From Paenibacillus glycanilyticus NBRC 16618 (GTDB lineage Bacteria > Bacillota > Bacilli > Paenibacillales > Paenibacillaceae), in the NCBI RefSeq assembly GCF_004000805.1, contig NZ_BILY01000022.1, positions 1 through 64,000 of the forward strand: DNA of 64,000 nucleotides, given 5' to 3'. The notes below the pieces were generated by a model. It worked only from the letters and a program-made list of their open reading frames with translations. It had not been told where the DNA came from and did no database searches. The position numbers and the translations under genes are program-made. Below are positions 42,225-49,960 of the stretch, in pieces (the first letter of the stretch is position 1; each line of letters starts with the position of its first letter).

Positions 42225-43094
42225 CTAATCCTTTTTCACAAACAGCCGCTCGCCGTCTGCAAGCTCCTCGTAATGCTGCTTCCAAGGAGCGATCAGGTAT
42301 TCCATGCTGCCAAGTCCCAATATGCCCGCCTTGGTTAAGCTCTCATGGAACAGCCGGTGTACGCGGTCCTGCAGCTCGGGATTAAAGTAAATCATCACAT
42401 TGCGGCATAGGATTACATGAAATTCATTAAACGTACTGTCCGTTGCCAGGTTATGCTGGGCGAACATCACATGCTGCGCCAAGGAAGGGTCAAATATCGC
42501 ATAATCCCTTTCAACCGTGTAATAAGCGGAGAATTCCTTTGTTCCGCCGGCCTGCAAATAGTTTTTAGTAAACGTCTGCATCCGCTTAAGCGGAAACTTT
42601 CCTTCCTTCGCCTGCTCAATGGCGCGCTCGCTCATATCGGTCGCATAAATTCTGGCCTTCTCGAGCAGCCCTTGCTCCTGCAGCAGAATGGCCATGGAAT
42701 ATACTTCTTCGCCAGTTGAACAGCCCGCATGCCAAATCCGGATTTCCGGCAGCTTGTCCAGCAGCGGAACCGCCCGTTCGCGGAATGCCCGGAAAAAGCT
42801 TGGATCACGGAACATCTCCGTTACTTTGATGGAGAAATCATTGGTCAGCTTGTGGACATAGTCCGGCTCATGCAAAACCTTTTCCAGCATTCCGGTAACG
42901 GTCTGCACGCCGTCCATATACATCCGGTTCCGGATCCGCCGCCTGAGGGAGGATCTTAAGTAATGACGGAAATCATAACCGTATGCACGGAACAGCCCTT
43001 CAATCAACAGTTCGATCTCAATGTCTTCCCATTCGTTGGCCGGCAGTTCATCGAGCGTGTGATCCGGTAAATCAAAGTGCTGCTGATTGTCCAT
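42225..43094 (-). CDS. rsbM: CheR-type protein methyltransferase (RsbM type)
   Basis: 289-residue SAM-dependent methyltransferase of the CheR family: N-terminal helical domain (YLRSSLRRRIRNRMYMDGV, FSIKVTEMFRDPSFF), SAM-binding WHAGCSTGEEVYSMAILL, and VILCRNVMIYFN near the C terminus. No chemotaxis gene is nearby. It directly follows the hybrid kinase gene (its ATG abuts the kinase stop, TAAATG). In B. cereus the CheR-like RsbM methylates the hybrid kinase RsbK and dampens sigma-B activation; the same pairing is inferred here. Confidence 0.88.
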   Translation of the reverse strand: MDNQQHFDLPDHTLDELPANEWEDIEIELLIEGLFRAYGYDFRHYLRSSLRRRIRNRMYMDGVQTVTGMLEKVLHEPDYVHKLTNDFSIKVTEMFRDPSFFRAFRERAVPLLDKLPEIRIWHAGCSTGEEVYSMAILLQEQGLLEKARIYATDMSERAIEQAKEGKFPLKRMQTFTKNYLQAGGTKEFSAYYTVERDYAIFDPSLAQHVMFAQHNLATDSTFNEFHVILCRNVMIYFNPELQDRVHRLFHESLTKAGILGLGSMEYLIAPWKQHYEELADGERLFVKKD

Positions 43095-45767
43095 TTAGCC
43101 CCCCACCTGCTTCGTCAGCCATACCTGCATAAGCGAATACAATTGATCCATCTGCAATGGTTTACTGATGTAATCCGAAGCACCCGCTTCGAGACATTTA
43201 TCACGGTCGGATTTCATCGCTTTAGCCGTCAGGGCGATAATCGGCATGGCCTGCAGCTCCGGCTGCTTGCGCATCTCCCTCATCGTCTCGTACCCATCCA
43301 TAAGCGGCATCATAATGTCCATCAGAACAAGATCAAAGTCTTTATTATCTTTCAAAAGATCCATGCACGCCCTGCCGTTGCCCGCAACCGTCACTTGCAT
43401 CTTCTTGTTCTCCAGCGCGTTAACGAGCGCAAACACATTGCGCGCGTCGTCTTCAACCAGCAGCACCTTCTTCCCTGCAAACACGCAGCCGGCGACATGC
43501 TCCTCCGCTGCTTCCTCTCCAGAGGACTGCGTCTGTTCTGGCTGCTCCGTTCCCGTAATCTCAATGGCCGCCGATGCTTCCATTTGAGCCATCTGAATGA
43601 TATCAACCATTTCTTGACTAAGCAGAGGCAGATAGACGGTAAAGCAGCTGCCTTCCCCAAGCGTACTGTCGAGCTTGATGGACCCGCCCAGCAGCTTCAC
43701 AAACTCGTTGCAGATGGACAACCCAAGTCCCGTTCCGCCATAAATCCGGTTTGTCTTGCCGTCCACCTGCTGGAAGGCTTCAAAGATCAGCTTCTGCTTG
43801 TCCTTAGGAATACCGATACCCGTGTCCGTCACGGAAATCGCCAGCATACCGTCATCCGTATGATCAAATCCTAATCGAACGGAGCCCTTCTCCGTAAACT
43901 TGAAGGCGTTGGACAGCAGATTTTTCAAAATCTGCTGCAGGCGCTGGCCATCCGTGTACCATACGGCAGGAAGGTTCTCGGCCATGTCGATCGCAAAGCC
44001 AACTCCTCTTTTTTCCGCTATTGGGTTAAAGGTCAGCTTCATAAGCTCCGGAATTTCGGTGAGATTCACTTCGTCCACGGTCAAAATAACTTTCCCCGCT
44101 TCAATCTTCGACAGATCCAGAATATCGTCGATGAGCTTGAGCAAATCCGTTCCCGAAGTATGGATAACTTTAGCGTAACCTTCTTCGTCTTCGCTTAAAG
44201 TATGGTTCTCATTCTCTGACAGCAGCTGCGATAAAATGAGAATGCTATTGAGCGGCGTGCGAAGCTCATGCGACATGTTCGCAAGGAAATTGGACTTGTA
44301 CTGCGAGCTTTTCTCCAGCTGCTCGGAGTAATCCTCCAATTCTTCCTTTGCTTTCTCGAGCTCTTTCGTCTTCTGCTCGGCCACCAGATATTGCTCTTCC
44401 AGATGTTCGGTTGTCATCCGCATTTCTTCCTGCTGCATCTGCAATTCCTCGGTTAACACCTGAGATTCGCTTAGCAGACGCTCGACCTCCATACGTCCGG
44501 CTACATTGTTAACCGCTATGCCGAAGTCTTTCTCAACCTCTTCCATCAGCTTCAGGTGCTGGGTGGTGAATGACTCAAGCGAAGCGAATTCGATAACGGC
44601 TTCCAGCCTGTCTTCATACTCAACGGGAACGATTAGTATACTTCGCGGCTCCATCTGAAACAGTCCGGTTGAAATAAGAGGAGCATGGTCCTTCGTCTGA
44701 TTTATAAGGAAAATGCGTTTTTCAATTGCGCATTGTCCTGCCAGCCCTTCTCCAAATCGGATTTCGGACTTGCCCGCATCCTCCCCGGAGCTGGCGTATG
44801 AGGCCAGCTTCTCCAGACGCTGCTGATCGCCTGCTCCTTTCCGGATGTAAAACACGCCGAAAGACGCGTTAACCATCGGTGCGACCTTCGTCAGAAACGT
44901 CCGGGCAAGCACCTGCAGGTCGTTAATCCCCTGCGTCATCGTTGCGACCTCTGCAACCTTGGTTTGAATCCAGCTTTTCGCCTCAAGGCTTGCAAGCAGC
45001 TCGTTGGTTGCATCCCCAAGATCCTTGATCTCGTCTTTCGAATTAACTTTAATCCGGGTTGCCAGATTGCCGCCGGAAGAAGCGATTTCCTTAATCGTCT
45101 CCACGACCTGCTTAATCGTTTTGACAATCGAACCGGACACAAACGACACGATCATAAACGATATAATGGTTGCAGCCAGCAGCAGCAGGTAGATGCCTAC
45201 GGTAAGAATCCGGTTTTTGTTCTCCAGATCCATAATGTGCAGCTTTGTTGCCTGAACCTCTTGATTGCCGATCGCATCGAATTTGGAACGGAGGCTGTCC
45301 ATCCGCTGCTTGCCGACGTCATTTTGGAAGAAGGCGATAATATCCGCCTCTCTTCCTTCCCTTTTCATCGCGATTGTCGGCTCTGCCGCTTTGCTGATCC
45401 ATTCCTGGATGGTCAGCTTGATTTCCTCCAGCTGCTTCTGCGTGCTTGAATTGTCCGCGATGTAAGCATACAGGCTGTTATAATTGGACTCCCACTGCGA
45501 CTTTCCTTTATCGTAGGGATCCAGGTAGCTTTCATCGCCCGTAATGATATATCCGCGCTGGGCTGTCTCCATGCTGACCGCATCGTATTGAATGGAAGCA
45601 ATCAGGTTGTGAACCTCGACATCCCGGGTAGTTATCGTTTCAACTTCGTTTTGCAGTGCCTCTATGCGGTCCGTCACCGTTACAATCGAAGCCCCTAAAC
45701 AAATAAGAATAAGGAAATACCCGATTGCAATCTTGGTTCTAATATTAAATTTGAATGCTCGCAGCAT
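43095..45767 (-). CDS. rsbK: membrane hybrid sensor histidine kinase (RsbK type)
   Basis: 890-residue hybrid kinase. TM1 (residues about 13-30), extracellular CHASE3 domain (about 35-180, with MDSLRSKFDAIGNQE), TM2 (about 187-210, LLLLAATIISFMIVSFVSG), HAMP (about 212-265), GAF (about 275-425), coiled coil (about 425-490), HisKA with phosphoacceptor His500 in NMSHELRTPL, HATPase (NLLSNAFKFTEKG, TDTGIGIPKDK, GTGLGLSI) and a C-terminal receiver with Asp817 in LVLMDIMMP. This is the RsbK architecture of the B. cereus group, whose output is the REC-PP2C phosphatase RsbY. AAGGAG precedes the ATG. It reads divergently from the sigB operon. Confidence 0.88.
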   Translation of the reverse strand: MLRAFKFNIRTKIAIGYFLILICLGASIVTVTDRIEALQNEVETITTRDVEVHNLIASIQYDAVSMETAQRGYIITGDESYLDPYDKGKSQWESNYNSLYAYIADNSSTQKQLEEIKLTIQEWISKAAEPTIAMKREGREADIIAFFQNDVGKQRMDSLRSKFDAIGNQEVQATKLHIMDLENKNRILTVGIYLLLLAATIISFMIVSFVSGSIVKTIKQVVETIKEIASSGGNLATRIKVNSKDEIKDLGDATNELLASLEAKSWIQTKVAEVATMTQGINDLQVLARTFLTKVAPMVNASFGVFYIRKGAGDQQRLEKLASYASSGEDAGKSEIRFGEGLAGQCAIEKRIFLINQTKDHAPLISTGLFQMEPRSILIVPVEYEDRLEAVIEFASLESFTTQHLKLMEEVEKDFGIAVNNVAGRMEVERLLSESQVLTEELQMQQEEMRMTTEHLEEQYLVAEQKTKELEKAKEELEDYSEQLEKSSQYKSNFLANMSHELRTPLNSILILSQLLSENENHTLSEDEEGYAKVIHTSGTDLLKLIDDILDLSKIEAGKVILTVDEVNLTEIPELMKLTFNPIAEKRGVGFAIDMAENLPAVWYTDGQRLQQILKNLLSNAFKFTEKGSVRLGFDHTDDGMLAISVTDTGIGIPKDKQKLIFEAFQQVDGKTNRIYGGTGLGLSICNEFVKLLGGSIKLDSTLGEGSCFTVYLPLLSQEMVDIIQMAQMEASAAIEITGTEQPEQTQSSGEEAAEEHVAGCVFAGKKVLLVEDDARNVFALVNALENKKMQVTVAGNGRACMDLLKDNKDFDLVLMDIMMPLMDGYETMREMRKQPELQAMPIIALTAKAMKSDRDKCLEAGASDYISKPLQMDQLYSLMQVWLTKQVGG

Positions 45768-45831
45768 AGAAATCTCCTTCTCTCTTAATCTCTTAAATTA
45801 ATTATACCATTATATTTACAATCACACGGCT

Positions 45832-45857
45832 GTTTCATTTACATATTTCTAGGGTAT
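45832..45857 (+). promoter_or_regulatory. sigma-B-type promoter of the DUF948-rsbW2-sigB operon
   Basis: GTTTCA (45832-45837), 14 bases, GGGTAT (45852-45857), about 30 bases before the ATG at 45888. It implies autoregulation of sigB, as in other Bacillales. Confidence 0.75.
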
Positions 45858-45887
45858 TTAAAAAGAAAAAAAGAGGATGTGATTGTA

Positions 45888-46340
45888 ATGGATATTTTCA
45901 TTCAGATCATTATTGCCGTCATTACGGTTGCTTTCGTCATCCTGATGTTTTTCCTTATCCAGACCATCAAAGCGTTGACCTCAACCTTGAACGAAGTACG
46001 CAATACGGTCGGCGAGCTTCGAACCGACGTCTCCGAGATCAGCGGGGACGTGAAGGAAATGATTCATAACACCACGGAGATGACCCTTGATGTCCGCACG
46101 AAGCTCCGCTCGCTAGATGTCGTATTCGCAACCGTGCATGACATCGGCCAGACCCTGCACAGCTTTACAGGCGTCATGAAGGAAACGGCCGCAGGCCTTG
46201 TTGCCACTGTCAAAAATAAAGCTCAGCGGGAAGTCTACGATAGCGGAACACCCCGGCCAAGCAATGGAAGGATTACAGGCGCAATAACAGACGGCATTAT
46301 TTCCTCCTTACGAATTTGGAGAAAACTCAAACAACATTAA
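45888..46340 (+). CDS. DUF948-domain membrane protein (general stress type)
   Basis: 150-residue protein with one N-terminal transmembrane helix (IIIAVITVAFVILMFFLIQT) and a long amphipathic helical stretch (TLNEVRNTVGELRTDVSEIS) as in DUF948/YtxG proteins. ATG at 45888 with GAGG upstream; GTG at 45879 is less likely. YtxG and YtxH are sigma-B-regulated partners in B. subtilis, and a YtxH-domain gene lies at 48019, also behind a stress-type promoter. First gene of the sigB operon. Function unknown. Confidence 0.83.
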   Translation: MDIFIQIIIAVITVAFVILMFFLIQTIKALTSTLNEVRNTVGELRTDVSEISGDVKEMIHNTTEMTLDVRTKLRSLDVVFATVHDIGQTLHSFTGVMKETAAGLVATVKNKAQREVYDSGTPRPSNGRITGAITDGIISSLRIWRKLKQH

Positions 46341-46374
46341 GCTATAATAGGATAAGCGGAGAGGAACGGGAACA

Positions 46375-46818
46375 ATGATGAAACCATGGACTAGCTTAAC
46401 TATACCGGCGAAAGCCGAATATATTGATATCGTGCGGCTGACCCTGTCGGGACTGGCCGCTAAGGAAGGCTTTTCTTACGAAGAAATAGAAGACATGAAG
46501 GTAGCCGTTACGGAGGCATGCAGCAACGTTGTCCTGCATGCCTACAACGGAGGGGAATTCGGGATTATTGAGGTCATCTTTGAAGCAGAGGAAGACTCCT
46601 TCCAAATCCGGGTCAAGGATTCGGGGAGCAGCTTTCATTACGAGCCGACCGTTATTGCGCATGCTTCCCTGCACGAAAAGCCGTTAATCGACGCGAATGT
46701 GGGAGGCCTTGGTCTTTTTCTGATGCAGGCTTTAATGGACCAGGTTGAGGTCCGCTCGGAATTAGGCACCGAGGTGATTCTAACCAAGCGACTTGGTAGG
46801 AAAGAGGAGATGGCATGA
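46375..46818 (+). CDS. RsbW-type serine kinase/anti-sigma factor, copy 2
   Basis: 147-residue GHKL kinase, paralogue of the protein at 41603, sharing YIDIVR..L.G.A.K..FSYE.IEDMKVAV.EAC.N. The N box (VTEACSNVVLHAYNGG) and the G1 box (VKDSGSS, with Asp82) are both of canonical type, as is GGLGLFLMQALMDQV. It overlaps sigB by 4 bases (ATGA), the usual rsbW-sigB coupling, so it is the best candidate for the true sigma-B anti-sigma factor. GGAGAGG precedes ATGATG. No rsbV copy is in this operon. Confidence 0.9.
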   Translation: MMKPWTSLTIPAKAEYIDIVRLTLSGLAAKEGFSYEEIEDMKVAVTEACSNVVLHAYNGGEFGIIEVIFEAEEDSFQIRVKDSGSSFHYEPTVIAHASLHEKPLIDANVGGLGLFLMQALMDQVEVRSELGTEVILTKRLGRKEEMA

Positions 46819-47591
46819 AATCACAATCATCCTGCCTGAATCAGCAGCAAATTAATGATCTGCTTCAAAGATACAAGGAAATGAGCTGCAACGATGCCGC
46901 AACGGCATTGTTGCAGCATTTTGAATCATTGGTCCGGATGGCCGTGTCAAAAATTTCGAGAAACCGCCCCGATCTCTACGAGGATTTGTATCAGGTCGGC
47001 CAAATGTCCATGCTGCGGCTGTTCAAGCAGTATGATAGCGACAAGGGCGTTCCATTCGAGGGCTACGCCATGAAAAGCGTCATTGGCCAGCTGAAAAATT
47101 ATTTGCGCGACAAGTCCTGGTACATACAAGTTCCTCGAAATATGAAGGAAAAAGGCCTGCTCGTCCAAAAAGCCATCGATGAGCTGACGACAAAGCTCGA
47201 GCGCTCCCCCAAGATGGACGAGATTGCCGCTTATTTGGGATTATCGGTGGAGGAAACGATCGAAGTCCTGTCTTCCCGCGAATCCTATCAGTATGTCTCG
47301 CTTGACACCCCGCTCTCCAGCGAAGGGGACAGTGCGACAATTGGCGATGTCATAAGCGACAACAGCGATAATTACAGCCATGTCGATAACCAGATCGCCC
47401 TTAGCGATGCCATGGCGCAGCTCAAGGATGAGGAACGCAAAGTGCTCGTTCTCGTCTATCAGCATGGCCAATCCCAGAGGGAAATCGCGGATCAGCTTGG
47501 CGTATCCCAAATGAGCGTATCCCGCTTCCAGAAGCGCGCGCTTGATAAATTAAGACAGCTTCTACATCCGCCGCAAAGCGAAGGAGGCTGA
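46815..47591 (+). CDS. sigB: general stress sigma factor, sigma-B/F/G family
   Basis: 258-residue alternative sigma factor of the SigB/SigF/SigG family, directing RNA polymerase to general stress promoters. Region 2 (LYEDLYQVGQMSMLRLFKQY, FEGYAMKSVIGQLKNYLRD), region 3 (SPKMDEIAAYLGLSVEETIE), region 4 HTH (SQREIADQLGVSQMSVSRFQ). SigB is preferred over SigF/G by context: rsbW overlap, the stress regulators around it, and a GTTTCA-N14-GGGTAT promoter at the operon head. Confidence 0.93.
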   Translation: MKSQSSCLNQQQINDLLQRYKEMSCNDAATALLQHFESLVRMAVSKISRNRPDLYEDLYQVGQMSMLRLFKQYDSDKGVPFEGYAMKSVIGQLKNYLRDKSWYIQVPRNMKEKGLLVQKAIDELTTKLERSPKMDEIAAYLGLSVEETIEVLSSRESYQYVSLDTPLSSEGDSATIGDVISDNSDNYSHVDNQIALSDAMAQLKDEERKVLVLVYQHGQSQREIADQLGVSQMSVSRFQKRALDKLRQLLHPPQSEGG

Positions 47592-47595
47592 ACGA

Positions 47596-47630
47596 ACCGC
47601 CCGTCTCGTCAGGAGACGGGCGGTTTTCTT
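47596..47630 (+). terminator. rho-independent terminator of the sigB operon
   Basis: 13-bp perfect stem AACCGCCCGTCTC / GAGACGGGCGGTT, loop GTCAG, then T-rich. Confidence 0.85.
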
Positions 47631-47646
47631 TTGCCAATCCAAGCGC

Positions 47647-47680
47647 AAAAAAAGAGAGGTTGTCCGATGGACAACCTCTC
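47647..47680 (-). terminator. rho-independent terminator of the YtxH gene
   Basis: 12-bp perfect stem GAGAGGTTGTCC / GGACAACCTCTC with a 3-nt loop; the A-run at 47647-47653 gives U7 on the minus strand. Confidence 0.85.
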
Positions 47681-47695
47681 CCTTCGATCCGCTTC

Positions 47696-48019
47696 TTAAT
47701 TCGTTGTGGACCTCATCTTGTCTTTCATATCGTCCTTGGCGGAGCTGAAGGCATCCATGACATGCTCGTTGGATTTCTTCGCCCTATCCGTCAAATCCGA
47801 CGCCTCTTCCCTTACGCTGGACAGAACATCCTTTGTTTTGTCCTTCGCCGTGGAAGCAAGTTCCTGAGTACGCTGGCTGAGTGCCTGGAACTTATTCGAG
47901 ATATCCTCCCTCAGCTGCACACCTGTTTTCGGCGCTAGCAGAAGCGCCCCGACAGCACCAACCGCTGTCCCTACAATTGTACCTACCAGCAGACCGCTAC
48001 CTGTGTTTTCCTTTGGCAT
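47696..48019 (-). CDS. YtxH-domain stress protein
   Basis: 107 residues: an N-terminal glycine-rich hydrophobic segment (GLLVGTIVGTAVGAVGALLL, then APKTG, the YtxH hallmark) and an amphipathic helical, LEA-like tail rich in K, D, S and T. AAAGGAGAG precedes the ATG. A sigma-B-type promoter lies upstream. Function unknown; a partner of the DUF948 protein at 45888 by analogy with ytxG-ytxH. Confidence 0.87.
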   Translation of the reverse strand: MPKENTGSGLLVGTIVGTAVGAVGALLLAPKTGVQLREDISNKFQALSQRTQELASTAKDKTKDVLSSVREEASDLTDRAKKSNEHVMDAFSSAKDDMKDKMRSTTN

Positions 48020-48079
48020 AGTTATCTCTCCTTTATTCCGTTCTCGTATTCGAAACCGTATCCGATCTCGTATTATCTA

Positions 48080-48105
48080 TTACACCTCTAGAGGTTAATT
48101 GAAAC
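48080..48105 (-). promoter_or_regulatory. sigma-B-type promoter of the YtxH gene
   Basis: On the minus strand GTTTCA (48100-48105), 14 bases, GTGTAA (48080-48085). The -35 and spacing are identical to the other sites; the -10 is a 4-of-6 match to GGGTAT. Confidence 0.5.
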
Positions 48106-48141
48106 AGCAAAGTTTGCGCCCGTTCTTTTTTTAAAAAACCA

Positions 48142-48202
48142 TTGCATCTTTTAATGTTTATATCATATACTGTTTACATAATAATCAGTGTACAACGTAC
48201 AC
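48142..48202 (+). promoter_or_regulatory. promoter and probable TetR operator of the first DrrAB exporter
   Basis: TTGCAT (48142-48147), an 18-bp spacer and TATACT (48166-48171) make a promoter. GTGTAC-AAC-GTACAC (48188-48202), a perfect 6+6 palindrome, lies just after the expected transcript start. The tetR upstream region (50765-50786) repeats the block ATATACTGTTTA on the other strand and a GTGTAC half-site. Confidence 0.55.
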
Positions 48203-48218
48203 AGAAATGAGGCGCTTT

Positions 48219-49100
48219 GTGAAATCAATGGCGATTGAAGTATCGGGTCTCCGCAAAAGCTTCGGGAAACAATCCGTATTAAGCGGACTTGAACTGTCCG
48301 TACCGGCCGGATCCGTCTTTGCCCTGCTTGGTCCTAACGGAGCCGGCAAAACCACTCTCATTCATATTTTGTCTACTTTAATTGCACCGGATGGCGGAAA
48401 GGTTCTCGTTGGAGGTTATAATGTGCAGACCGAGCAGGAGCTGGTCAAGCAGCATATAAGCCTCACCGGCCAGTTCGCCGCAGTGGATGAAGTCTTGTCC
48501 GCCGAAGAAAATTTGCGCATGATCGGCAGGCTGTCCGGGCTTTCTTCGTCACAGTCCAGAACGCGTACGGAAGAGCTGCTAAAAGCATTTGATCTTGTTG
48601 ACGCCGCAAAGAAACGGGTAAAAACCTATTCGGGAGGCATGCGCCGGAGGCTTGACCTTGCCATCAGCCTTGTGGTCGACCGCCCCGTTATTTTTCTGGA
48701 TGAACCAACTACAGGTCTGGATACCGTCAGCCGGCGGGCATTGTGGGATATCATTAGCGAACTGGCGAGTCAAGGCAGAACGATCTTTCTGACTACGCAA
48801 TATTTGGAGGAGGCCGATCAGCTGGCCGATCAGATCGCCGTCATTAATGGCGGCCGGATCGTGGCGACCGGCAGCGCCGAGCAATTAAAAGCGCGTGTCG
48901 GTGGAGAAGTCATCGAATTATTAAACGGCCATGACGAGGTTATTCATACGGTACCTACAACCGGAAGCATTCAGGATATTAGCCGGACGCTGAATGAACT
49001 TGTTCATTCGGTTCCGCCCGGGACGCGAGTCAATATCCGCCGGCCTAGCTTGGACGATGTTTTTGTTGCCTTAACAACTAACGGGAAAGAGGTGCTGTAA
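48219..49100 (+). CDS. ABC transporter ATP-binding protein, DrrA type
   Basis: About 293-residue ATPase of a drug-type ABC exporter. Walker A GPNGAGKTTLIHILSTL, signature YSGGMRRRLDLAISLV, Walker B VIFLDEPTTGLD, and the DrrA-type C-terminal extension (RVNIRRPSLDDVFVALT). The start is taken as GTG at 48219 (GAGG 6 nt before); ATGs at 48207 and 48228 are alternatives. Followed 2 nt later by the permease gene. A TetR-type regulator gene lies convergently downstream. Confidence 0.92.
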   Translation: MKSMAIEVSGLRKSFGKQSVLSGLELSVPAGSVFALLGPNGAGKTTLIHILSTLIAPDGGKVLVGGYNVQTEQELVKQHISLTGQFAAVDEVLSAEENLRMIGRLSGLSSSQSRTRTEELLKAFDLVDAAKKRVKTYSGGMRRRLDLAISLVVDRPVIFLDEPTTGLDTVSRRALWDIISELASQGRTIFLTTQYLEEADQLADQIAVINGGRIVATGSAEQLKARVGGEVIELLNGHDEVIHTVPTTGSIQDISRTLNELVHSVPPGTRVNIRRPSLDDVFVALTTNGKEVL

Positions 49101-49102
49101 GT

Positions 49103-49891
49103 ATGATCGCTTCAACTAAACCTGCAAAACCGGCATCGATGCTGACAACCAACCTTGTCTTCATCGGCCGCAGTCTCCGTCACAGCCTGCGTAATACGGA
49201 GGCTCTGATGATGGCGATAATGCTCCCTGTTATGCTGATGCTCCTGTTTACTTACGTCTTTGGCGGAGCTATCGATTCCGGCGGGGATTATGTGAATTAC
49301 GTGGTTCCAGGCATTATTTTGCTCTGCGCGGGGTTCGGCTCTTCAAGCACGGCGGTTGACGTGTCCAACGATATGACCAACGGCATTATCGACCGGTTCC
49401 GGACGATGCCGATCAAGAGCCTCAGCGTTGTAACCGGTCATGTCGCCGCCAGCCTCGCCCGCAATTTATTCGCAACGGCCGTTGTTATTGGAGTCGCCTT
49501 GCTTGTAGGCTTCCGGCCAAACGCCAGCTTTATCGAGTGGGTGCTGGCGATAGGCGTTATTACCCTGTTTATATTGACCTTCACCTGGTTATTTGCAGCA
49601 ATCGGCCTGGTAGCGGGAAGTCCGGCGGCAGCAAGCGGATACGGCTTTGCGCTTCTGTTCCTCCCTTATCTGTCCAGCGCCTTTGTGCCAACGGATACGA
49701 TGCCCTCTTGGCTGCAAGGCGTAGCCAATCATCAGCCGATAACGCCGGTCATCGAGACGATCCGGGGATTGCTGACGGGTACGCCGCTGGATAATAGCGC
49801 TTGGTGGGCCGTTGGCTGGTGCCTTTTTATCCTGACCCTTGCGTTCGTCTGGAGCATCTTCTCCTTCCGCAAAAAAGCCGGACGCCGTTAA
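49103..49891 (+). CDS. ABC-2 type permease, DrrB type
   Basis: 262-residue membrane subunit with six hydrophobic segments, ABC-2 motif MLPVMLMLLFTYVFGGAI at TM1, TNGIIDRFRTMPI in the cytoplasmic loop (the DrrB signature region) and LPYLSSAFVPTDTMPSWL late in the protein. AAAGAGGTG precedes the ATG. Pairs with the ATPase just upstream to export a hydrophobic compound. A paralogous pair lies at 62622-64000. Confidence 0.9.
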   Translation: MIASTKPAKPASMLTTNLVFIGRSLRHSLRNTEALMMAIMLPVMLMLLFTYVFGGAIDSGGDYVNYVVPGIILLCAGFGSSSTAVDVSNDMTNGIIDRFRTMPIKSLSVVTGHVAASLARNLFATAVVIGVALLVGFRPNASFIEWVLAIGVITLFILTFTWLFAAIGLVAGSPAAASGYGFALLFLPYLSSAFVPTDTMPSWLQGVANHQPITPVIETIRGLLTGTPLDNSAWWAVGWCLFILTLAFVWSIFSFRKKAGRR

Positions 49892-49910
49892 TTGGATTTC
49901 CTGAAACAGA

Positions 49911-49955
49911 AAAAGCCAGCCATCCGATGAATTTTCATCAGATGGCTGGCTTTTT
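49911..49955. terminator. bidirectional rho-independent terminator
   Basis: AAAAAGCCAGCCATC / GATGGCTGGCTTTTT with an inner GATGA / TCATC stem, between convergent drrB and tetR genes. Confidence 0.85.
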
Positions 49956-49960
49956 CGCAT

